This document shows, in pieces, positions 54,353-64,000 of a stretch of DNA of 64,000 nt. The stretch is taken from NCBI GenBank assembly GCA_905116865.2, contig CAJHNH020002558.1, positions 148,501-212,500 on the forward strand, given 5' to 3'. The notes under the pieces were generated by a model. It was not told where the DNA came from, did no database searches, and saw only the letters and a list, made by a program, of their open reading frames with translations. Origin of the DNA: Candidula unifasciata. Taxonomy: Eukaryota > Mollusca > Gastropoda > Stylommatophora > Geomitridae. The translations under genes and the position numbers were made by a program. Position 1 is the stretch's first letter. The number at the start of each line of letters is the position of its first letter.

Positions 54353-54630
54353 CGAAGAGAATTGACATCACAGTAAGCATTGACATCGGAGCATTTCCAT
54401 ACGTGCTCCATCCTCATCTTCAGCAGCCAGCGCAGATTCCAGTACTGATGGTACCGATCACAATCTGATTATATGTCCCTCTTGACTTTCCTCTAAGTGT
54501 AGTGAGCCGGCCAGACCCCTGTGGTTACACCCAGGTGCATCATTCTCTCAAGGCCATAATCACCTTGTCTCTCTACTGTTTCCGTTGCTTGTTCCCAAAG
54601 GTCCTTGGCCACATCTACCTTGTAATTAAT
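54353..54630 (-). mobile_element. Family R LINE, C-terminal fragment
   Basis: On the - strand: a KVDVAKDLWEQATETVERQG segment, DYGLERMMHLGVTTGVWPAH, and TLRWLLKMRMEH-like end. Close to the copy at 32505 in the aligned part. Confidence 0.7.
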
Positions 54631-55079
54631 AACAAATGTATTCTCCTTCTTGATAGTATATGATAAAGAAACAGACATTGTTTTGATTGACACTCACAGA
54701 AAGAAGCAACAAGATAGATAGGTGGCGTGTGTGCACTATAACTTCCCGTAAGTGGTTAGAAGTTGGAAAGGGCAGGTTGTATAACAGCTACGCTAGCAAA
54801 ATTTTGGATTCTTGGATTCTTGAAGTTGCTTGGGAATTTGTGCATTGTGGAAACCCACATCTTTCGGAGGAGACTTGGTCACTTGTAGAGTTAGCCGTTT
54901 GCAGTGCGGGTTCCTGGCCTCATTGTGGGGGGGGGGGTGGACAACTGGGCCTTGACCAGCTTGTCATAAAAGGGGACGTATGAAGTAATTACTCACATCG
55001 GATATTTTCAGACAAAACTCGCTGGTGTCTCAGCCTTTATGTACGACCAACACAACGTGGTAAATGGGGGCTGCGGGCC
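54631..55079. other. Intergenic DNA, no recognised feature
   Basis: Includes a poly-G run near 54926-54935. Nothing else recognised. Confidence 0.35.
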
Positions 55080-55205
55080 ATGGGCCTTGCGCTGGTTTCG
55101 ACAGTGGTACCAAGAAAGCCGACAGTCCAGAAAGCAATGGCAAACTACTGGACGTAAATTTGCCTAGAGAAACATAACCAGGGGCTGTTGGGGTTGGTTC
55201 TGCAA
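55080..55205 (+). mobile_element. SINE-C, 3' part
   Basis: GGCCTTGCGCTGGTTTCGAC, AGTGGTACC, GGCAAACTACTGGACGTAAA, TTTGCCTAGAGAAACATAAC: body of SINE-C without its tRNA head. Confidence 0.6.
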
Positions 55206-55334
55206 CGTCCTGTATTGATACGCAATTAACCTCTCAAACTTCTACATAAGCCTTTTATTGGCTTTGTCCCTTGGCTTTGTTTCTGGGCGAATGTGCTTTT
55301 CATGTTGTATCATCTAGTGACTTTTGGCAAACTC

Positions 55335-56580
55335 ATTTCTCTCCACTGTATTTATGTGTCACACTTTGTTATCCTGTGTCCCTGGATCTACGTGTCACAC
55401 TTTGTTATCCTGTGTCTCTGGATCTACGTGTCACACATTGTCGTCCTGCGTCCCTAGATCTATATGTCACGCTTTGTCAGTTATCCTGTGATCGAGGATC
55501 TACGTGTCACACTTTGTCTGTTATCCTGTGATCGAGGATCTACGTGTCACACTTTGTCTGTTATCCCGCGTCCCTAGAACTACGTGTCACACTTTGTCTG
55601 TTATCCCGCGTCCCTAGATCTACGTGTCACACTTTGTCGTCCTGCGTCCCTAGATCTATATGTCACACTTTGTCAGTTATCCTGTGTCCATGGATCCACG
55701 TGTCAAACTTTGTCTGTTATCCGGCGTTCCTATATCTACATGTCACACTTTGCCTGTTATCCCGCGTCCCTAGATCTACGTGTCACACTTTGTCTGTTAT
55801 CCTGTGATCAAGGATTTGCGTGTCACACTTTGTCTGTTATCCCGCGTCCCTAGATCTACGTGTCACACTTTGTCTGTTATCCTGTGATCGAGGATCTACG
55901 TGTCACACTTTGTCTGTTATCTTGTGATCGAGGATCTACGTGTCACACTTTGTTATCTTGCGTCCCTAGATCTACGTGTCACGCTTTGTCTGTTATCCTG
56001 TGATCGAGGATTTACTTGTCACACTTTGTCTGTTATCCTGTGATCGAGGATCTTAGTGTCACACTTTGTCTGTTATCCCGCGTCCCTAGATCTACGTGTC
56101 ACACTTTGTCTGTTATCCTGTGATCGAGGATCTACGTGTCACACTTTATCTGTTATCCCGCGTCCCTAGATCTACCTGTCACACTTTGTCTGTTATCCTG
56201 TGTCCGTGGATTTATGAGTCACACTTTGTCTGTTATTCTGTGACTCTGGATCCACGTGTCACACTTTGTTATCCCGCGTCCCTGGATCTACGTGTCACAC
56301 TTTGTCTATTATCTCGCGTCCCTGGATCTACGTGTCACACTTTGTCTATTATCTCGCGTCCCTGGATCTACGTGTCACACTTTGTTTATAATTTCGCGTC
56401 CCTGCATCTACGTGTCACACATTGTCTATTATCCTGTGTCCCTGGATTTACATGTCACACTTTGTCTGTTATCCCGTGTCCCTGGATCTATGTGTCACAC
56501 TTTGTCTGTTATACCGTGTCACTGGATCTACATATCACTCTTTGTCTGTTACCCCGTGACCCTATATATCTACGTCATTC
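55335..56580 (+). repeat. Minisatellite, 40-bp unit, about 30 copies
   Basis: Unit CCCTAGATCTACGTGTCACA then CTTTGTCTGTTATCCTGCGT. Two main variants alternate in parts (TCCCTAGATC and GATCGAGGATC). Short units without CTGTCTG occur. Since 40 is not a multiple of three the long frames seen here cycle through three readings and are not genes. Confidence 0.95.
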
Positions 56581-56974
56581 TTTATGATTTCATCGAACAG
56601 CAATCAATACAAATAGATACATTGATTTTCTAAATTTGGTATACTAAAAGCCTTGCCATTCTTCACCGATCATGTCAACAATTGAAAGAACCTGTCTGTT
56701 TATGGATGTTGATTCTCCTACAATGGACCCGTTGCTTACCGTGTGAGAAAACTGCTAGAGCAACACGATATGTTGTGAGAGCTTTCACGCCTCTATTGTT
56801 TGATCGTGGTGTTGGAAACCCACATTGATATTCTCTGCTATCATTCTCCTCAATAGACAGGTAAATGTTGACAAGAACGTGTGGCTGGCAACATATCCAC
56901 CTCTGCCGGCTTTGTTACATAGTTACCAAGAAACACTAGCCACCAGGTATTGACCGCAAACCGACGGTTAGGCC

Positions 56975-57119
56975 AAGATATCCCAAACTTGTCCAGGTAT
57001 TGCCAAGCTAGTCCAGGTATTCCAGGATTATGCTAGTATTCGGAGAGATAGTCCAGTTGTTGCCAGGCTAGCCCACGAATATTCCTAAGCTAGTTTGCTA
57101 GTTTAGGTATAGCTGAGCT
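56975..57119 (+). repeat. 19-bp minisatellite, part 1
   Basis: Degenerate AAGCTAGTCCAGGTATTCC-like units. Continues after the SINE-B and RTE insertions. Confidence 0.7.
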
Positions 57120-57290
57120 ATTTACTGGCGTGATGCTGATCAAATCACCATCTTGTGCCGATTGGTCTATAAAATATTGGTGTAGCCCAAATGCCCTATA
57201 CGCCTAAATGCCCTATACGCCTAAATGCCCTATACGCCTAAATGCGTGGAAAAGGGTCCTTTACTTTTACTTTTACAAGCTAATCCAGGT
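57120..57290 (+). mobile_element. SINE-B, 5'-truncated, with internal 17-bp expansion
   Basis: Starts in the body (ACTGGCGTGATGCTGATC), continues TTGGTCTATAAAATATTGG, then CTAAATGCCCTATACGC three to four times, then GTGGAAAAGGGTCCTTTAC and a (TTTTAC)n tail. Inserted into the 19-bp array. Confidence 0.75.
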
Positions 57291-57589
57291 ATTGTCAAAC
57301 TAATCCATGTATTCTCATATTAATCCGGATATCTCTCACATTAGCATAGGTATTTCAAAAGTGCCCCTCGGGTGTTTGCCAAGCTAGTCTAGGTATTCTC
57401 AATCTAATCCGAGTGTTTTCAAAATTGGTCCACATATTCTGAAAGTTTGTTTAGTCAGTGTATATACAAGTTCATCTAGACACTTCCAAGCTATTGCAGA
57501 TTTTCTCAAACTAATCCGAACATTCTCGAGCTTCTGCAGAAGTTCCCGGTTAGTCCTGGTATTCCCAAGTTATTCCAGGTGTTTCCTAG

Positions 57590-57591
<2 letters not shown>
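57291..57591 (+). repeat. 19-bp minisatellite, part 2
   Basis: AAGCTAATCCAGGTATTGTC, CTAATCCATGTATTCTC, and so on to AGTTATTCCAGGTGTTTCC: diverged units of about 18-25 bases. Confidence 0.7.
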
Positions 57592-57620
<29 letters not shown>

Positions 57621-57910
57621 AAACCACTTCTGTCGTTAAGCGACGTGGGGAGGAATCATTTGCGATCCAGTGCCCGTTGACTGCCACTGGCTGTTGTCAT
57701 GCCGTGAAGGCGTAGAGTGTCTTCAATATTGTCGATCCATGTTTTCCACGGCCATCCTCTTGCTCTTGTAGCTGATCTTCTGAGATGTAGTGCTTGTGAT
57801 GGTATTTGATGTTGCTGCATTCTAACAAGATGACCAAACCACTTGATCTGCTGTTTCTCGATGAATCTAGTGATGTGAGCGCTGTTTGAATTAATCTTTT
57901 CCTTCAAATT
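57592..57910 (-). mobile_element. RTE-like LINE 3' end with ATG tail
   Basis: The - strand codes FIEKQQIKWFGHLVRMQQHQ, IPSQALHLRRSATRARGWPW and KTWIDNIEDTLRLHGMTTAS, ending with a stop near 57656. The tail is (ATG)n, seen as (CAT)n at 57594-57621 on the + strand. The tail type matches the RTE copy at 18138. Confidence 0.75.
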
Positions 57911-58140
57911 CCTCCATAATTATTGAGCAATTTCCCGTGAACAAAAAAATTTTCTACCGGCTCGCTGGACGTGTCGCAGGACAATCCTTATTTGAACACA
58001 CCGATATTTAAAAACACACACATTTTCATCCCACAGAATGTTAACCGACCTTTGTTTACTCCGCGTGAGTTCCCTAGTTGTTCCAGATATTCTCAAGTTG
58101 GCCCAAGTATTCCCAAACTAGTCCAGGTGTTCAAAAATAA
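57911..58140 (+). repeat. Flank and 19-bp minisatellite, part 3
   Basis: The clear units are at 58068-58135 (GTTGTTCCAGATATTCTCAA, GTTGGCCCAAGTATTCCC). The stretch 57911-58067 is unassigned. Confidence 0.5.
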
Positions 58141-58614
58141 CACGTTTAGCGGGATTATTACCAGTCTTGGTCTTATTCCAGCCAGTCTGTGTGTGCTGTT
58201 TTGAATCACAATCATGCTAACCTAAGTGTCATGTTTGTTAAGTCCTACCTAATGGTTTCAGACTTTTAGAGAGGAAAGTAAGGCTCTGCAATATTACCCT
58301 AATGGAAATGGTAACTGGGTACTGAGTCAGGAGCAAAATATGGTCAGTTTAACTCTGAGGTTTTGATCCTTTGTGTATTCAAACGATTTAAACGTTGATG
58401 TATTAGACCTAAAGAGTCTTTCTTATGACCCGTCAACCACCCACATCGCCAACCACCCAGTAAACTAACCGGTGCATCAAACGGTCTTTTGCTTATACTC
58501 CATGCTGTGTGGCGTTGGTAGTCATGTCTATGCACAACCTCCCGTCTTGTGTACTTTCAGTCATTCTGACACAGATAATATTCCACCCCCTTCACACTCC
58601 AACTTTCCCTGATG
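58141..58614. other. Intergenic DNA, no recognised feature
   Basis: Nothing recognised. Confidence 0.35.
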
Positions 58615-59880
58615 TACCCCAGTTGTCTGCATCTTATGTGGGCAATCAGTTCTCTTCGTGAGTGAGTTTCTTTCAAGTCATCTTCATTACTCTTTCTATC
58701 CGTTCAACTAGTCATCCCCTTGTGGGGTGCAATTTTTAGTTATTTTGAAGCCCCACCCTGGCTTTTGACGGGAGCCCTAAATATAGCCTGGCCTTAAATG
58801 TGGCCTAACGGCTGAACGGGGTTTCCCGGACCTCTCCACGGGCGATCCTCATCCGCATGGTGGCATTTTGTGTCACAGGATGTTTATCACTCTGTGTGAT
58901 ATGCCGGTGGGGTAAACTTACTTACTTACCTACTTATCAGTCCAAAATATACTTATCCTTCGTCTATAAAACTGCATCTCCGGTGCTTTAAAATATTTAT
59001 TTTAAATTAATCTTCCAGCTGTGGTATATCAGAGTATGATTTATATAGCTCTTGAGAATTCTAGTTCTCGTCTCAACTGACAAAGAAAGATTGCATAGAA
59101 TATTCTTCATTTTGTAAAATGCTGCCTATCCAACATTTAACTTGAATGCATCTTCAGTCTGCAGTCTGCTGTTATCAGGGTAGCGTAGCTCTTCAACGTA
59201 TCATCTTGCTTAGGAATGTTCCGGAACTGGGATGCTGCATTTGGGAGAATCCATGTTCTTTGAAATTACTAATAATTCGTTTGTGTTTCTGTCTGCTGTT
59301 CAACCAAGACCCTTGTTTTGACTTTCCGTTATAATTATGTCCATTTTTCTTCTTGCAGCTGTTTTTCATTTTCGGCGATCAAAACTGTGTTGTCAGCAAA
59401 TCGCAGGTTGTTGATGTTGTGCCCACCAGCTGATTTTCCTGGCATACCAAGTATGGATATGAATTATTATTTCATGGCGCAAACTGAATGAATCGGGATA
59501 TAGTACACGTTCCCGACTAACGTCTTTTATTGTTTTATAATTCGTTGTCCGTTCTTCTGGCTGCTTATGTTTGATATTTTATGTTTATATTTTTTTAATT
59601 CTTAGATCTTTACCGTCGACGTTGAAGGTTTCTGAAATGCCAGTAATTTCTTCATGTTCCACTTTATCAAATGTCTAGTGCAATCAACAAAGAATAAATA
59701 CAGATCTAAGTTCATTTTATTTTTTTTTTTTTTTCTGTAAGTGTTCTCGAGAAAAATGTGGCGTTGTTTGTGCCTTTACCTCAAACAAAACCACACTGTT
59801 CTTCTCCAGTTTATGTTTCTCATTAACATTTTACTCATATGACTCTTGAGCATAATTGTCCGATGTTCTCCATTATCAGT
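58615..59880 (-). mobile_element. RTE-type LINE remnant, antisense, with SINE-G inserted
   Basis: Reading the - strand from 59815: EEQCGFV-like, GKGTNNATFF, FVDCTRHLIKWNMKK-like (for 'YTKAFDKV'), HNINNLRFADNTVLIAENEK (RT catalytic block, Ala-Asn for Asp-Asp) and, past the SINE, the decayed end near 58640. Many stops. Confidence 0.6.
58708..58950 (+). mobile_element. SINE-G element with CTTA tail
   Basis: TAGTCATCCCCTTGTGGGGT, AAGCCCCACCCTGGCTTTTG, AACGGGGTTTCCCGGACC, ATGGTGGCATTTTGTGTCAC, GGTGGGGTAAA and a (CTTA)n tail. Best 5' end of the family. Confidence 0.75.
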
Positions 59881-60689
59881 TGCATCGTGTCCACTGTTAT
59901 AACATCACCCAGTCAACTAAGCACTACACCAAACACTTAAACCCCGAGAAAGACATAATAGCTTGTTCAAATTGAACTGCCCATCGATGTGTGTTGTTGC
60001 TGTGGACTGGATCATCTTGTTTACCGTCACTGTGAATTAAGTAGATCATAGGTAATAAGGTATTTGTTCGCTCCATTTCTCAGTCAGAACCAAATGGGGC
60101 ACATGTAGAAATGCAGACACACGTATATGCAGACGTATATAGACATGAAAGAAAAGTTCTACCCATAGTAAGTGCCGTCTTAACGAGTGAGCTGGCTGTG
60201 CACTGGCCCCGGGGCCCCACGAGTACGAGGGCTGTGTGCTATTCTGTGTAATGTGATTTAATATTATCAACCATTGACATTTAATTTATGTGAGTGGCTG
60301 TTTTAGGGGCTGCAGTACATTGGCTTGCCTAGGGCCTATAATGATGTTAAGAAAGCACTGTCCACAGTGCCATGTCTACATACCGACACTTGTGTAGTAG
60401 CGAGCCCTGACTGGTTGCTCCCTGCCTCTAGTATCCGCTCTGTCATTAGGCCCCCTTTCAGCGTCCCAGTCTCTGTAGGTCGGCAGCACCTAGTGATGAT
60501 CCAATGTTACAAGTGTTGGCCACCAAGTTGAAATGTCCCCCTATCATTCTGCTGTTAGGCTTTAGTATACAACTAGCATAATATAACCAATAGGACCAAT
60601 GCCATACAAAAGTATGTCAGTTTAGTTGCTATCAGTGTCAAACATGGACACTGTCTTTAGAAGACACAAGGAAAGTAGTGCTCGACAAT
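59881..60689. other. Intergenic DNA, no recognised feature
   Basis: Nothing recognised. Confidence 0.35.
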
Positions 60690-61030
60690 AATTAAATGTT
60701 TACTTTCTGTGCTAGGTGTAGCGAGGAGAGATCGACTTAGGAAGGATGATATCAGGAGAAGAGTCGGCACAGAACCAATACTGAATATCATAAGCAGACA
60801 ACAGATCAAATGATTTGGCCGTATAACACGACTGGCATCAGACAGGGCACCACAGAGAGCAGTGTCTTACAGATCCAACGGTAACAAATCAGAGGTCCGC
60901 CATGCACTAAAAGGGCAGCAGAAGTATCAGAGACACTGAGAAGTAATATATACGAAGCGAACAGAAGGGCCCGTTCCATAGATCTCTTCCTGCCCTGACG
61001 CCTCAAGGCATTCCATGTGTAGAGCAAGGA
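60690..61030 (+). mobile_element. Non-LTR LINE C-terminal remnant
   Basis: + strand reads DRLRKDDIRRRVGTEPILNI, then ISRQQIK and FGRITRLASDRAPQRA with an intervening stop, then RNS-like and RTEGPVP-like ends. 'QQIKxFGxxxRL' is the usual LINE motif. Confidence 0.6.
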
Positions 61031-61398
61031 AGAAGGGTTACATGTTCTAATACACTGGCTCCGTTTTGTTTATATCGGCCATGAAGTTGAAACTGCGGTT
61101 TTCTTACCTTAGCATACACTGGTTCTGTGCTGTAATGATTAGGGAATGAGTTTAACAAATTCAAAATCATCGAGTACTAACGCTCGATTTCTGCGGCAGA
61201 GTTTTTTTTTTTTTTAAACAAAAGATCGTTCTTGTGGTTTTCTGACAGTGGTACGAGAGTCGCACCGTGGAAGGGATTAGAGCCTCGCCACATAGTAGTC
61301 CAAAATCAGCAGAGATACAACTTAGTCAACCTTCATTGTGTAGACGGCATTTATTTTCCCCTTGCTCTCCCCTTCCCACACCAATTATATCTCCACCA

Positions 61399-61685
61399 GA
61401 AGTCGCCCTAGTGTAGCGGCTAGACGCTTGCACCTAGGTCCGAAAGTCGTGGGTTCCAATCCAAACAGTGCAGGATTTTTCTGTTTAATAATTATTTGTT
61501 TGGCTCCCAGGTCGACCCAGCCGTAAATGGGTACCAAGTAAAAGTCGTGGGATGTGCTGGTTGCCGTGGTGATGCTGGCCACAGTGACCCTGCAAGTGCT
61601 GATTGGTCTATAAAATATAGGTCTAGCCATATATGTCTGAAGGCGTGGAAAGGGTCCTTCACTTACATCGCCATCTCCAAGTTGT
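61399..61685 (+). mobile_element. tRNA-derived SINE (SINE-B)
   Basis: TAGTGTAGCGGCTAGACGCT, AAAGTCGTGGGTTCCAATCC (B box), TGGCTCCCAGGTCGACCCAG, GCTGATTGGTCTATAAAATA and GGCGTGGAAAGGGTCCTTCA. Complete copy. Confidence 0.75.
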
Positions 61686-61689
61686 ATCT

Positions 61690-62150
61690 GTGATCATTGT
61701 GACAGCCATGCCGCGGGCCCGTCAGCTTAGTTACTATTGCTATCTCCCCCCCCCCCCCCCTTTTCCCATCCCCAAGTCAGTGTTGGTGGTAGGATTCGTG
61801 TTTCCCATCAGTACGGCTATCTGGTCGTCGACACAGCTTCATCCTTTATTTTTCAAATGTTATTATATTTCTAAAGATCCTCTTTCTTGCCCTTTTCAGA
61901 GTTGCAGTTTTGTACGAATAACAGCTCAGGGATGAGAATCAAACAGATGAAAATGTTGGAAACTCCGAACAACCGTATTGTCATATAGCACAGTTTTATT
62001 GAGGCAGCAGAAAATGGTTTTCGTCTCATACTTCTTCACCTCTTTCGCATTAACGTAGCCGATATGTGCAGTTTAGTCTCCGAATGGACAACATGGTTAG
62101 TTGATGGAATGATAGTTCTTCATGACACTGTGAAAAATGTTAACGACTCT
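61690..62150. other. Intergenic DNA, no recognised feature
   Basis: Contains a poly-C run near 61747-61759; nothing else recognised. Confidence 0.35.
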
Positions 62151-62151
62151 C

Positions 62152-62233
<82 letters not shown>
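62151..62233. repeat. (CT)n microsatellite
   Basis: Nearly perfect CT run of about 82 bases. Confidence 0.97.
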
Positions 62234-62238
<5 letters not shown>

Positions 62239-62239
62239 G

Positions 62240-62945
62240 TCTCTGTCTTCTTGATATTATATAGTTTTAAAACAAAGTCCTTTTTTTTTTTTAAATTCTA
62301 ATGTTATTTTAGTTACATCTGACAGTCACAGTTGGAGAATCAGAGAAATTACGGGCGAACGTTAAACGCATTCGATAACAAATGTCTGAGGACAGTAATT
62401 AACATTTTACATTTAATTGGTTGGAATAAAACCTAATTTGGTCAAGTTTCTGTCCAGGTTTGATTTTTTTCATCGTCATCGGACACAACCTAGAGCCTAT
62501 GAAGAACAGTTAGTTACATATCCGTTACATGTTGTTCGTCCATCACTAGTGACGAAGACTACTTTTCATCCAAAGTAGTAATGACAGTGAGTACAAATGT
62601 GGCTGATTAGTGATAATTGGATGAACGAGACTTGCGCAAATACTTAGATTTAAGTGAGGAAACGCTGCGCCGTTCGTCGAGCTCACTCTCTCGTTTATGT
62701 CCATCTTGATCCAATGGTAAGACAATGTGGAGACGATTGGAAATGGACCTAGGTGCACTGGAAGACAAAGGCGACTTAAAAGTGCCCTGCCTTGCTCGAA
62801 GCTCTCCACAGAGCCTGCTGGTAATCGCCTTCATGTCTGTTGAACCGTAAGAGGTTTCGTTTACACAATCCTTTACATTACAGAATCAACTGATAGATGT
62901 TTCGGTTTTACTAGGCACTTTTATATTCAGTAGTTTGCCATTACT
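62240..62945. other. Intergenic DNA, no recognised feature
   Basis: Nothing recognised. Confidence 0.35.
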
Positions 62946-62948
62946 TTC

Positions 62949-63186
62949 TCAACTCTTTCAGTACCAGAAAAAGGTTATGTAGAATATGCCGATGAAGAAA
63001 TATCCGTGATTAATATCGATCAAGGAATTATGTTCAGAGTGGTAAAATAACAGCAGCACTGAGCATTGGTTACGCCAGATTTCTTGAGCGATCTAATACA
63101 AAAGTAAGAGCATTTTTAGCTGAGGATGGGATTCAACAGATAAGATGATTCACACATAATGCGTTGTTTGGAACGTAAAGAGGTAA
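62949..63186. mobile_element. TTAA MITE, decayed copy
   Basis: Begins TCAACTCTTTCAGTACCAG and ends GTTTGGAACGTAAAGAGGTAA. The interior matches the 30115 copy (TGCCGATGAAGAAATATCC, GCCAGATTTCTTGA). The TTAA sites have mutated. Confidence 0.65.
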
Positions 63187-63187
63187 A

Positions 63188-63302
63188 TGTCGGCTCGCAA
63201 AACCTCGGTCGACATCAACGCAAGGCTGTCTGCTCTCTGATCGCCCGCCTATGCGAATCAAACCGCGTACCTCGGAATTACGAAGCGGGTTTGCAGCTAT
63301 TA
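63188..63302 (-). mobile_element. SINE-C, diverged
   Basis: The + strand shows GTCGACATCAACGCAAGGCT, GAATCAAACCGCGTACCTCG and AATTACGAAGCGGGTTTGCA, corresponding to the antisense B box and head of SINE-C. Confidence 0.5.
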
Positions 63303-63374
63303 AACTACAGACGCAATGTAGAATTGAAAAAAAAAAAAAAAAAATCAAAGACACCAGCTAATTGACTAGCATAC

Positions 63375-64000
63375 CTTGGCTGTGGGCTTGGGTCGTCGGT
63401 CTGGCTTCTGATTGGCGCCGTCCCTGACAATACTGATGTGGTTGGTGTGAGTTTTTGTTGGACGAATATGTTCTCTGCTAGTGTAGCCTGGATTGTCTGC
63501 TCGCCTTGGCCTTACCTCTCTGTCTCGTACATCAGGCACTTCCTTTCTCGGCTCCTGCGGCTTACTGTCACTTGGATCTTTGCGCTGATTTTGTTGTTTG
63601 GAATTATCTCTGGGCCGGTATCTGTATGGATCCTCCCTCTTCGGCGCTCGGTTGTTTTCCCTTTGCCTTCTTCCTTTTTTCTGTAATCATATGGGTCTTG
63701 TTTCTTTTCAATGTCTTTGTTCTTCCCTCTCACCCATTCTTCGTAAGGATCTTTCTTTTCAATGGGAGTTTCTTGTTTCTTGTCATTATAATCTTTATTT
63801 TTAATGTTCCTTTTCTCAACCTTTGGCGTTAAAATCAGATCTTTATTACCAGGTTCTTGTTTATTATCTTTATAATCTGTATTTTTAATGTTCCCTTTAT
63901 CAACTTTTGGCGTTAATGTCGGATTACCAGGTTCTTGTTTATTATTCTTAACTGGTGTTTCTTCGTAGCCATAGTATTTCTCCTCATTGTCAGTGTTCTT
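63375..64000 (-). CDS. Partial exon: Lys-rich repetitive protein with DPY motifs; one frameshift
   Basis: On the - strand the frame is open from the window edge: EEKYYGYEETPVKNNKQEPG, then two copies of a roughly 28-residue unit (NKQEPGN, LTPKV, NIKNxDY), then KKDPYEEW and KKQDPYDYR. In the run of six T at 63675-63680 (+ strand) the frame shifts by one base. Beyond it the other frame continues as KREDPYRYRPRDNSKQQNQ, RKDPSDSKPQEPRKEV to RPKPTAK, and ends at a donor AAG/GTATGC. One extra base in the run would restore a single open exon, so a sequencing error or a recent mutation is likely. The exon continues beyond the window. Low-complexity, probably disordered; function unknown. Exon 1 of the 525-aa gene also has a DDPY motif. 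Confidence 0.6.

Noticed and set aside
55271..56633. Several open frames with repeated SHFVCYP motifs
   Set aside because: Readings of the 40-bp array in its three frames.

Overview
This is a window of animal nuclear genome. Coding DNA is rare and split into short exons with GT-AG borders, while almost all the rest is introns and intergenic DNA packed with non-LTR retrotransposon debris, tRNA-like SINEs, small inverted-repeat transposons and tandem arrays. There are no bacterial signals such as operons, ribosome binding sites or long uninterrupted genes. The mix of RTE-type LINEs with (ATG)n tails, RNase H-bearing LINEs, several SINE families and a SPIN-like hAT copy suggests an invertebrate, most likely a mollusc (perhaps a gastropod). 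That is inference from repeat content, not proof.

Two coiled-coil genes face each other. Four or five exons on the + strand (13737-13889, 16163-16270, 21078-21152, 21606-21780, possibly 27233-27276) form part of a gene whose 5' end was not found. Eight exons on the - strand (48722 down to 29051) join without a frame error into a complete 525-residue protein: a charged, disordered N-terminus, a conserved-looking globular or helical segment, about 200 residues of coiled coil and a disordered acidic tail. At the right edge (63375-64000, - strand) lies a large exon coding a lysine-rich, repetitive protein with Asp-Pro-Tyr motifs that recur in exon 1 of the 525-residue gene. One single-base frameshift lies in a homopolymer there. 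This exon is either a neighbouring gene or an upstream part of the same one.

Layout: 1-7 kb, scattered SINE and LINE fragments and a CA/TA microsatellite. 7.3-10 kb, two minisatellites (about 28 bp and 48 bp). 10.2-15.5 kb, an I-like LINE and several copies of a second RNase H LINE (called family R here). 16.9-21 kb, a 74-bp array interrupted by a nearly intact RTE LINE. 22-31 kb, SINE-like elements with GAA tails (called SINE-A), TTAA-flanked MITEs and LINE ends. 29-48.7 kb, the 525-residue gene, its introns filled with SINEs, a hAT-like MITE with a perfect 8-bp target duplication, a GATA/GACA array and a LINE whose own codons were amplified into a minisatellite. 49-63 kb, intergenic DNA with a SPIN-like transposon interrupted by a SINE, RTE remnants and two more minisatellites.

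All family names used here (SINE-A to SINE-G, family R) are local labels. Class assignments come from motifs, tails and target-site duplications visible in the sequence and from memory of the families; no search was run.
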